DNA of 57,897 nt, from positions 1 to 57,897 of IMG/VR virus record IMGVR_UViG_3300031963_000172, one strand, 5' to 3'. A program made the translations under genes and the position numbers. Within the stretch, counting starts at the first letter, position 1; each line of letters starts with the position of its first letter. The notes beneath the pieces are model-generated. The model worked only from the letters and a program-made list of their open reading frames with translations. It did no database searches and was not told where the DNA came from. The DNA is from a virus. Shown here piece after piece: positions 24,727 through 31,930 of the stretch.

Positions 24727-25330
24727 ATTTCTCTTCGTACTCTTTTATTTTAAGATTCAATTCTTCCAATCGAACGTCAATGACACCTATATCCTTTGTC
24801 AAATCTTCAAATATTTTATTGTAATCTATATTACCATCCCACTTTTCAAACGATCCATCTTCCTCAAGAAATGTAACATCTTTATCTTTATTTTCTTCGC
24901 AGAACTTTTTACTTTCTTCAAACTTTTTCTTGTAATCTTCTAAAATACTACGTTCGTTTTTAAGATCCTGTAGTTCGTTGTAAACTTCAAACATTCCCAT
25001 CATTTTTAGTTCAGTTTGAAAATTGATAAAACAATCATAACAATATCCTGTTTTTGGCCATACTCGATCATCCAAATAGTTACCCCAACGAACATCCATA
25101 TTACAACATTTACAACGCTGTTCATTAATAATAGTAGCACGTTTTGGTACTCTTCGTTTGCTTCCATTTTTCCAAACCCATTTACGACCTTGACTATCCT
25201 CCCATTCGTCACCTTCTTTGCGTTTATTGTTCTCCAAATTGGCATCATAGCCAACTTGTACGAATGGACGTTCGCCCGATAAATAATCTTTTACAATTGA
25301 TAAATTGCTTTTACCTGATGCTTTCTTCAT
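24683..25330 (-). CDS. Zinc-finger/coiled-coil protein before the terminase; candidate small terminase
   Basis: 215 residues. The middle holds a treble-clef-like Cys pair set: CKCCNMDVRWGNY, then TGYCYDCFINFQ. A preceding basic patch (RKWVWKNGSKRRVPKRA) and a following long coiled coil (~115-210) complete the protein. A similar protein stands before gp17 in other T4-like phages. Position suggests gp16, the small terminase, whose T4 form is also coiled-coil and oligomeric, but T4 gp16 lacks this zinc finger, so the assignment is uncertain. Its 3' end overlaps gp17 by 44 nt, so the two are likely translated together. Confidence 0.45.
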   Translation of the reverse strand: MKKASGKSNLSIVKDYLSGERPFVQVGYDANLENNKRKEGDEWEDSQGRKWVWKNGSKRRVPKRATIINEQRCKCCNMDVRWGNYLDDRVWPKTGYCYDCFINFQTELKMMGMFEVYNELQDLKNERSILEDYKKKFEESKKFCEENKDKDVTFLEEDGSFEKWDGNIDYNKIFEDLTKDIGVIDVRLEELNLKIKEYEEKYESAKFKRNNKAGV

Positions 25331-25348
25331 AACAAATACGTATTTATT

Positions 25349-26386
25349 TTATTTCTTAAACTTACTGTCGAGACCGTTTATAATAAAACTTCCTGTAATT
25401 TTAAATGGATCTTTACTAATACTACTATCTCTTACAACTATACCTTCGTGTTTATCTAGATCTCCGATTTTACTGGTAGCATTTTTTAATATTTCATCTC
25501 CCAATTTAATTGTGGTTAAATAAACAATAGTATCATTAACTATTTTATTTACATCTTGATCTGGAAAATCTGGAAAATCTTGACTGATATTTTTACTATC
25601 TACCGCTTTCAAAAATTGTTTACGTGTAATAAGAGGAGTAGTAAACTTTAATTCTTTTAACCAATCCGTCAAAGACTGGGTTACAGCTTTACCCATAGGA
25701 TACAATGTAACTTGTTGCGTCAAAACACTTGCTAGGTTTGGTTCCGATTTGAAAGTAGTGTCAATACTACCCAACACCTTAAAACCACTCTTCATAGCAA
25801 CCTTATTTAATTTGTTTATATAAGACTGCATTGCAGTTTTATCATATGGTATTTCAACAGCTACTCTGGATTTAACACTTCCATCTTTACCAAAAGTCTT
25901 TGGCTTAATTTCTTTTAATCCGTGAATAGCTAAAAAGTTCCATTTATATCCAACTACATTCGTTTGACCCTCTACATATTCAATATTGAATAGTATATTA
26001 GGATTATCTAATAATCCAAGTGTTTTCAATTCGGATCTTGTGGATGGAATTGCAGCATCAAAAATATTAATTACCTTTGTACCAATACCAATAAATCCGT
26101 GGCCTGGTTCAAATCTACTTGACAAATCTTCAGGTCTCATTCCTTTAATATCAAGTGGTTTTGCTGATCCACGATCCATTACGAACTGACCGTTTACCAT
26201 ACGAATACTAGCGTTTACGCCGTCAATTTTAACACTACCACCACCTTGTTTTAAAGATTTAACCGATTTTGCAAATACATCTACCAATTTAGCTCCTGTA
26301 TTTGCAAAATCAAATGGATGTGCCATATGACCTCCGGCACCACCTTCACTAATTACTTCGTTCAAAATGTTATTTAGTCTTATCAT
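25349..26386 (-). CDS. ATP-dependent nucleic acid ligase-like nucleotidyltransferase with capsid-targeting leader
   Basis: 345 residues. Ligase-superfamily motifs appear in order: motif I SVKIDGVNASIRM (Lys at residue 53), a motif III-like ILFNIEYVEG (~131-140), motif IV HEGIVVRD (313-320) and motif V-like PFKITGSF (Lys 329). This predicts a covalent Lys-AMP step. Whether it seals RNA or DNA is not clear. No OB-fold domain follows motif V, so it may be a minimal or divergent enzyme. The leader MIRLNNILNE^V obeys the gp21 rule, so it may be packaged in the head. It overlaps the upstream reductase-like gene by 17 nt. Confidence 0.65.
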   Translation of the reverse strand: MIRLNNILNEVISEGGAGGHMAHPFDFANTGAKLVDVFAKSVKSLKQGGGSVKIDGVNASIRMVNGQFVMDRGSAKPLDIKGMRPEDLSSRFEPGHGFIGIGTKVINIFDAAIPSTRSELKTLGLLDNPNILFNIEYVEGQTNVVGYKWNFLAIHGLKEIKPKTFGKDGSVKSRVAVEIPYDKTAMQSYINKLNKVAMKSGFKVLGSIDTTFKSEPNLASVLTQQVTLYPMGKAVTQSLTDWLKELKFTTPLITRKQFLKAVDSKNISQDFPDFPDQDVNKIVNDTIVYLTTIKLGDEILKNATSKIGDLDKHEGIVVRDSSISKDPFKITGSFIINGLDSKFKK

Positions 26387-27143
26387 ATGGTTTTAAAAAT
26401 GTTTTATCAAATACAGGAATTGCTTTTTTGTAAGAACTCTTAGTTTCGTCTAAACTATTATCAGTAAATTGCCAGTTCCAAAATAATTGGTCTGGTGTTT
26501 TGAATCCAAAAAACTGAAGTACTTCTTTTTGTGTTTGGGTAACATCTTTTCCATTCCAATTTTGACCAGTAGCAATAAATCCTGAATCTATATCTTTTAC
26601 TATATTACTTTCACCCAAAGTAGAATGTCTGTTCTCAATCCAAGTCAATCTTTCAATCAATTTTTGATAAAAACCGTTGGCTTGTCCCCATCTCACACTA
26701 GCAAAAAAGACTACACAGTCACTTTCAAATAATTCTTTACTTATTTTCCATAATTCGTCGTTCTTATTATTAATACTAGCCCAACAACGATGTTCTCCTG
26801 TTGGGTTTTTTTCTTTATCTTTTAAAACTGAATCTTTTGTACCACAATGATTTCCCCATTTTGACGATACATTGCCCTCACACGGAACTATATTTAATTT
26901 GGTAGTATCTATCAATGATACTTTTTCTTTACCTAATAGTTCTTGTATTTTAATTGCTAATTGTGTACTCTTAGCAATATCGTCTTTGTGACCACTCCAT
27001 CTATTACTGGTAGTTAACAATAGTACTTTGTTCTTGGTACGTAAATAATCTATAGTCTTCTTGTATTTGCGGGCATAAAGATCCATATCTTGCTCGCTTT
27101 GAGGAAGTTTGGCTTCTAATAATAAATCGTTTAAACTGATCAT
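26370..27143 (-). CDS. NAD(P)H-dependent FMN reductase-like flavoprotein with capsid-targeting leader
   Basis: 257 residues from the ATG at 27143; a longer frame exists upstream but that part overlaps the previous gene and lacks the leader pattern. A flavodoxin-like fold is indicated by KVLLLTTSNRWSGHKDDIAK, which should hold the FMN phosphate loop, and by the helix-strand ELFESDCVVFFASVRWGQAN, then KLIERLTWIENRHSTLGE. Such enzymes reduce flavin or quinones with NAD(P)H. Relatives occur in cyanophages. The leader MISLNDLLLE^A fits gp21 cleavage. The 25 nt around its start are 24/25 identical to the start of the next gene upstream. Confidence 0.65.
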   Translation of the reverse strand: MISLNDLLLEAKLPQSEQDMDLYARKYKKTIDYLRTKNKVLLLTTSNRWSGHKDDIAKSTQLAIKIQELLGKEKVSLIDTTKLNIVPCEGNVSSKWGNHCGTKDSVLKDKEKNPTGEHRCWASINNKNDELWKISKELFESDCVVFFASVRWGQANGFYQKLIERLTWIENRHSTLGESNIVKDIDSGFIATGQNWNGKDVTQTQKEVLQFFGFKTPDQLFWNWQFTDNSLDETKSSYKKAIPVFDKTFLKPYDKTK

Positions 27144-27153
27144 TTTGATAATT
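27129..27153 (-). repeat. Leader-cassette repeat, copy at the reductase-like start
   Basis: AATTATCAAAATGATCAG followed by TTTAAAC covers 10 nt before and 15 nt after the ATG. It differs at one base from 27670-27694. Confidence 0.85.
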
Positions 27154-27162
27154 GGTCTAAAA

Positions 27163-27684
27163 TTATTTGTTTGTTTTTTTAACGCAGTTGGGATATTTGT
27201 TACCAAACATTGTCTTCATACCTTTTTGTGTATATCCCTTCCAACATTTTTCCTCTATATTATTTTCAGCTACCCCATATCCAGATCCATATGGAGACGA
27301 TTTACCAGATTCTGGATCAGATGTTTCTTTATTTAGTCTTATTGTTTTTGCTTTAGATGCTTCTTTACGATTTATAGCATAATCCAAAGCGCTTTTCAAC
27401 CTACTTTTAACATTTGGATCTTTTGCATTTTGATAAGCTGCTCTAACTCTCTGATGTATAAGATTTATAATTTGAGATTGTCTCTTGTGACTTTTTGATT
27501 TAAAACCACTGCTAGCTAGTGTATCTTTAATGTCTTGTGCGGTTCTAAATTTTACCCGAACTGTATCCTTTGGATTTTCATCGGTATATAATCTTCTATC
27601 AGATCCTTTTGGCTTTTTACCAGTTCCAACTTTTGGATCAGCCTCAGATAAAACTTCATTTAAAATGTTGTTTAAACTAATCAT
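27163..27684 (-). CDS. Small basic DNA-binding-like internal protein with capsid-targeting leader
   Basis: 173 residues, Lys/Arg-rich. The leader MISLNNILNE^V, with a second L-S-E site four residues later, resembles T4 internal proteins. The middle (KRQSQIINLIHQRVRAAYQN, then SALDYAINRKEASKAK) is helical and basic. The end has ENNIEEKCWKGYTQKGMKTM followed by FGNKYPNCVK, a short Cys motif that recurs at the C-terminus of many phage proteins. Packaging with the DNA is inferred from the leader and charge. No enzyme motif is visible. Confidence 0.6.
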   Translation of the reverse strand: MISLNNILNEVLSEADPKVGTGKKPKGSDRRLYTDENPKDTVRVKFRTAQDIKDTLASSGFKSKSHKRQSQIINLIHQRVRAAYQNAKDPNVKSRLKSALDYAINRKEASKAKTIRLNKETSDPESGKSSPYGSGYGVAENNIEEKCWKGYTQKGMKTMFGNKYPNCVKKTNK

Positions 27685-27694
27685 TTTGATAATT
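27670..27694 (-). repeat. Leader-cassette repeat, copy at the basic-protein start
   Basis: 24 of 25 bases identical to 27129-27153, including 10 bases before the ATG. Suggests duplication of the start and leader as a unit. Confidence 0.85.
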
Positions 27695-27845
27695 CGTCTA
27701 ATTTACTTTGCATTGTCATACCACGAATTACTTCAGGCGTACCACCATTGTCTCTATTAAAATATAATTTTAATAAAGATGGGTCAACTGCTTCTTTAAC
27801 CTGTGGTTTGGTTAAATCTTCAATAATTTGAGTCAAACGTATCAT
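27681..27845 (-). CDS. 54-residue peptide with capsid-targeting leader
   Basis: Starts MIRLTQIIE^D, again ending in I-x-E, then a hydrophilic remainder with EVIRGMTMQSKLDELSK at the end. Its TGA overlaps the next gene's ATG (ATGA), and its own ATG is 5 nt behind TATTTAT, which makes it the first gene of the leader-bearing cluster. After cleavage about 45 residues would remain in the capsid. No family recognised. Confidence 0.6.
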   Translation of the reverse strand: MIRLTQIIEDLTKPQVKEAVDPSLLKLYFNRDNGGTPEVIRGMTMQSKLDELSK

Positions 27846-27850
27846 AATAT

Positions 27851-27857
27851 ATAAATA
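27851..27857 (-). promoter_or_regulatory. TATTTAT start-proximal element (leader-bearing cluster)
   Basis: TATTTAT at -12 to -6 of the ATG at 27845, spacer ATATT. It stands between the sheath terminator and the cluster and so is the likely promoter of all four genes. Confidence 0.5.
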
Positions 27858-27869
27858 TATCCAATAAAT

Positions 27870-27904
27870 AAAAAACCCCGCTTATTTCTAAGCGGGGTTT
27901 TTTA
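27870..27904 (-). terminator. Intrinsic terminator after the tail sheath gene
   Basis: AAAACCCCGCTTA, loop TTTC, TAAGCGGGGTTTT with flanking A and T runs; 17 nt past the sheath stop, usable in both directions. Confidence 0.92.
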
Positions 27905-27920
27905 TTGCGTTTAACTCAAC

Positions 27921-30900
27921 TTATACGTTAAAAGCTGCGCCCGTTGGGAGTATGTTGAAATCGAGGATAATGAATTCAGCAGTACGGGTTGGTTGGATAA
28001 AGATCTGACCATATAGAATATTTCTATCAATCAAGTCAGGAGTATTGTTTGTATCATCCATCTTGACTTGGAATGCGTAGATACCGTTACGTTGTTGTAC
28101 TGATTCCAAATATGGAGTTACAATACTCAAGAAACGATTTCTTGTAGAAGCAACGTTTTGTTCGAATACCAAGTAGTTGCTTGAACTTGCGATAAACTTC
28201 TTCAAGTTGATCAACAAACGACGTACATTGATACGATCCAAAGCACTTGGGGCGATTTGTAGAGTCTTTTGACCCCATACACAAATACCTTGACCAGGGA
28301 ACGCTGCGATTGGATTTACACGACCTTCATACAAGGTATCACGTTCACTGTGAGTTACACGATCAAGTACTTGTACTGCGGTTGGAATACCACCACGGTT
28401 TAGACCGGCTGGAGCGTACCATTCAGCAGCGGAGTTATCGTTAGCAGCGTAAACTGCTGGCAATACTACTGAAGGAGGAACACTAATAATCTTGTTGGTA
28501 TTAGTATCTAGAATCTTAACCCAAGGATAATAAGTACCTACATAGTTACTATCAATTGTAGCAACAGTATTAATTGCTGCATCAATCAATCCTACAGTTT
28601 GATTGCTTGCTGGGAACACTACGTTATCCATAATGTAGAAACAATCTTGACGAGTTTCACACATATCAATTACCAATTCGGTAACATAACTGTGTTGTTC
28701 ACGGAAGATACCTGGAGTTACAATCAAGTTAATATCAAATTCATCAGGATTACCGATTGCAGCAATTGCTTGCTTATAAGCGATACTACCTGGGCTATTG
28801 ATATTTGTACAATCTAAACCTTGTGTATTACCAGCTGTAATATTACCACCTACATTGATTGGAATTGCTGGCCATTGACCTTCAAATCCACCTTGGAATC
28901 CAAGTACAAACTTACGTAGTTTGACATATGTAGATTCATTTACAGCGTCGTAAACACTTGGAATACTACCACTCAATGTTGGAGATAGTAGTGATCCAGT
29001 ACTCACGTATGTGCCTTGAGCATAGAATTTACTATTTGTTGTACCCCATACCTTATCTTCTAAATCGAAGTCGATATTAGTACCATTGCTATCAGATGCA
29101 CCGTAGTATGGTAGTGGTTTGAAGTATTGTTTGGTGTTATTGTCTACACCTACGCCAAATGAAGATGTTGGGTATAGAGCTTGAATTTCACTGTCAGTGC
29201 CTGGAACACTTCCAAATACTGTACCAGATGGATACTTACCAGGACCTAGACCATAGATACTTGCCTTACTGTATTGTATAGCAGGTACATAGTTACTTGC
29301 AGTACTATCAATTGGGGTACTATATGATTCGAATCCGTATGGTACGCAACTTACTGGGTAAGAAACGTCACTGGCTTCAATTCTGATATATTTGCTCAAT
29401 GTGGTGAAATCACCAAATTGAATCAATTTACCAGCATAAGTGATATATGCATATCTGTTACCAATTCTACGAGCAACATAATTTGCAGACTCTGGATCCA
29501 AATTCAAGTTTTGGTAGATTTCCAAATACTTTGGCTTCTTATCAGTATCACTATAAGCACGTACTGCTAGTGTGAAACTACCCCAGTCACTGCCTGGAAC
29601 AGTACCAGCCAACTTAACGTTGCTAATTTCAATCTTAAACTTAGTGTTACTTAGTGTACCATCGCTCAAGGTGTGAACTTTGAACAACTTGAACTTAGTT
29701 GGTTGAGCGGCTACATCAGCACTACCTTTGAATGGAGCAATCTTTTGACTGTAGATCCAAGGGGTAGAAGCATTAGTAATGCTGAATTGACTATCGCCGT
29801 TATTCAAATCAGTACTATATTGATCAACGAACTTTAGAGGTTCACCGACAATAGAACTTCCTGATAGATTACTTGTACCTACTTGTAGTCTCCATCCATA
29901 AGCACTTGTCTTTTCAGCTACGAACTTCTTGATACTATCTTCGAATAGAACGTAGTTATAAGCAGCTTCAACTTTTTGACCAGCAACTTGTTTGTTAGGA
30001 TTACCAACGGTTGGATCTACACCGAATACTTCTTTGATATAGTTATTATCATTTTCATTCAAGCTAAAGTCATAGTAACCATATGTACCGGCACTGGTAC
30101 CGCCAGCTGGATTTGTATAGCTATACTTCAATGCCAAGTTGTAAACATTTTCATTAGGATTAATTACACCCTTATATGGGAATGTGCTACTTGTTAGTTG
30201 GCTTAATGTTGAGGTATTGAAACCAAATACTTGATAATCACTGGTGAATTGTGATGAAGCATTTTGAGTATTTGCTAATACTGACAAGATCAACTTTTGA
30301 CGACCTGTTAGTACTGGATTACATTGATCTGCACTTGCATTATCTTGACTTGTAAATCCACCGGTATATTTACCGAAATCACCACTTACTACACCTCTTA
30401 CTTGTAGACCAGCTACACAAGTTCCAACACCACGTAGTGAATGGAAACTACCACTTTGAAGTGTTAGTGTTGTAGCTGCTTCCACATTGAAGTTTGTTAG
30501 ATTGTAAGCGATATTACCATTGAAGTAAGATGAACTTACTAGATCAACAGTTGTTGTGCTTTCATCGAAAGCGGTAGCAATTGCTGTTTCGGCATCAATA
30601 TTTGAACCTTGTAGACTTGAAGTTAACAAGAAGAATTTAGTACCGACTGGTTTTGCATTACCATTGGCAAGAGTTGCAGTACTGAATTTACGTACCAATA
30701 ATCCAGAAGAAACTGAACCGATATCAACTGTTTTATTGGCGTACAAGATACTACCACTCAACTTACCTACACCATCAACGTCATCTGCGGTTACGCCACT
30801 TGTTAAAGTTGCGGATCCAAATTTAACATTCAATGACCCACTGATTGTCATTGTTGAAATATCAATACGTTGTGTCAACTGAATAGAAGAACTTAATCCT

Positions 30901-31850
30901 CCGCCAATGAAATCTTGGTTATTCAAACTTGCAGTTGCAAACGATGTATTTTGATTTGCGGCTTTAGCAAATACTAATCCGAATGTATTTGGAGCATTAA
31001 AAGAAGATGTCAAATAACTATTGGAAGTACTGGTATCAAATGTTAATTTTAGCTTATTTGATGATGCGCCGCCAACTGTAACACTACCATTTATATTTGA
31101 TTTTTCAAAATCAAATGCGGCCAATGAGTGGTCGATGGAACTACCTAGTTTTGCTACTTTACCACCTCTAGCTACTACTGAACTGCTAAACAATTCATAA
31201 TGTCTTGTAGAAACTACTTTAAATACTTTACCCAAACTGGATGAAGTTGACAAAGAAGCTGAAAGTGAATTAATTCCAACAACACTTCCAACTGTAGCTA
31301 AGAAAGAAGCAATTTCAGCGGTTGTTGCTCTTGTAAATGTAGCAGATCCTGTTATACCACTACCAACTGAACCTTTAATTGCAGCTGAACCGGTAATACT
31401 AATAGGAGTACTAGTTTGTTGATATATTACATTTGATGTATAATCTGTAGTATCAATATACATAAATGAAGCGGTTGTGATAGCTCCTTTATCAGCGTCT
31501 CTGTCCCAGATACCTGGTTGAGCATATACAATCAATGGATTCTTTTGCCAGTAACCAGTTAGACCACCTACACGAACAACGGTAACGATACCTTGTTGTA
31601 GTAGATATTCTTTGGCTGTGTATGGTCCATAATACACACCATCAGCGACACCGAATCTTGTTTCTAATTCAGCTACGTCGGTTATTGTATTTGGAAAAAA
31701 CGCTGGTCCATCAGCGAATGGAGCTATAATTGCTCCTCCAATGTTTGCTACTCCTTGAGCCAGACCGGAGAGGTCATTTTCACGTGTGAATACACCTGGG
31801 CTTACTATATTTTGTGTTGGGGCGAATCTACCGCCTTCTGTTATTGGCAT
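27921..31850 (-). CDS. 18: Tail sheath protein gp18, greatly enlarged
   Basis: 1309 residues, about twice T4 gp18 (659). The N-terminus is typical: NIVSPGVFTRENDLSGL, then ANIGGAIIAPFADGPAFFPN, ELETRFGVADGVYYGPYTAK and VTVVRVGGLTGYWQKNPLIV. The C-terminal ~230 residues are also typical (APAGLNRGGIPTAVQVLDRV, LYEGRVNPIAAFPGQGICVW, NVRRLLINLKKFIASSSNYL). Between ~170 and ~1000 lie Ser/Thr/Gly-rich beta domains with no clear relatives, which probably decorate the outside of the sheath. A Shine-Dalgarno AAAGGA lies 10 nt before the ATG and a TATTTAT about 35 nt upstream. Confidence 0.92.
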   Translation of the reverse strand: MPITEGGRFAPTQNIVSPGVFTRENDLSGLAQGVANIGGAIIAPFADGPAFFPNTITDVAELETRFGVADGVYYGPYTAKEYLLQQGIVTVVRVGGLTGYWQKNPLIVYAQPGIWDRDADKGAITTASFMYIDTTDYTSNVIYQQTSTPISITGSAAIKGSVGSGITGSATFTRATTAEIASFLATVGSVVGINSLSASLSTSSSLGKVFKVVSTRHYELFSSSVVARGGKVAKLGSSIDHSLAAFDFEKSNINGSVTVGGASSNKLKLTFDTSTSNSYLTSSFNAPNTFGLVFAKAANQNTSFATASLNNQDFIGGGLSSSIQLTQRIDISTMTISGSLNVKFGSATLTSGVTADDVDGVGKLSGSILYANKTVDIGSVSSGLLVRKFSTATLANGNAKPVGTKFFLLTSSLQGSNIDAETAIATAFDESTTTVDLVSSSYFNGNIAYNLTNFNVEAATTLTLQSGSFHSLRGVGTCVAGLQVRGVVSGDFGKYTGGFTSQDNASADQCNPVLTGRQKLILSVLANTQNASSQFTSDYQVFGFNTSTLSQLTSSTFPYKGVINPNENVYNLALKYSYTNPAGGTSAGTYGYYDFSLNENDNNYIKEVFGVDPTVGNPNKQVAGQKVEAAYNYVLFEDSIKKFVAEKTSAYGWRLQVGTSNLSGSSIVGEPLKFVDQYSTDLNNGDSQFSITNASTPWIYSQKIAPFKGSADVAAQPTKFKLFKVHTLSDGTLSNTKFKIEISNVKLAGTVPGSDWGSFTLAVRAYSDTDKKPKYLEIYQNLNLDPESANYVARRIGNRYAYITYAGKLIQFGDFTTLSKYIRIEASDVSYPVSCVPYGFESYSTPIDSTASNYVPAIQYSKASIYGLGPGKYPSGTVFGSVPGTDSEIQALYPTSSFGVGVDNNTKQYFKPLPYYGASDSNGTNIDFDLEDKVWGTTNSKFYAQGTYVSTGSLLSPTLSGSIPSVYDAVNESTYVKLRKFVLGFQGGFEGQWPAIPINVGGNITAGNTQGLDCTNINSPGSIAYKQAIAAIGNPDEFDINLIVTPGIFREQHSYVTELVIDMCETRQDCFYIMDNVVFPASNQTVGLIDAAINTVATIDSNYVGTYYPWVKILDTNTNKIISVPPSVVLPAVYAANDNSAAEWYAPAGLNRGGIPTAVQVLDRVTHSERDTLYEGRVNPIAAFPGQGICVWGQKTLQIAPSALDRINVRRLLINLKKFIASSSNYLVFEQNVASTRNRFLSIVTPYLESVQQRNGIYAFQVKMDDTNNTPDLIDRNILYGQIFIQPTRTAEFIILDFNILPTGAAFNV

Positions 31851-31860
31851 AATATTAATA

Positions 31861-31891
31861 TCCTTTCAAAGTTATATTTAAATTATAAATA
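31861..31891 (-). promoter_or_regulatory. Promoter-like TATTTAT and Shine-Dalgarno of the tail sheath gene
   Basis: On the minus strand, TATTTAT (31891-31885), then a leader with AAAGGA (31866-31861) placed 10 nt before the ATG. A leadered contrast to the genes whose TATTTAT abuts the start. Confidence 0.5.
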
Positions 31892-31930
31892 TAACTGAAA
31901 AAATCCAAGAACCAACTATTTATTATATCT

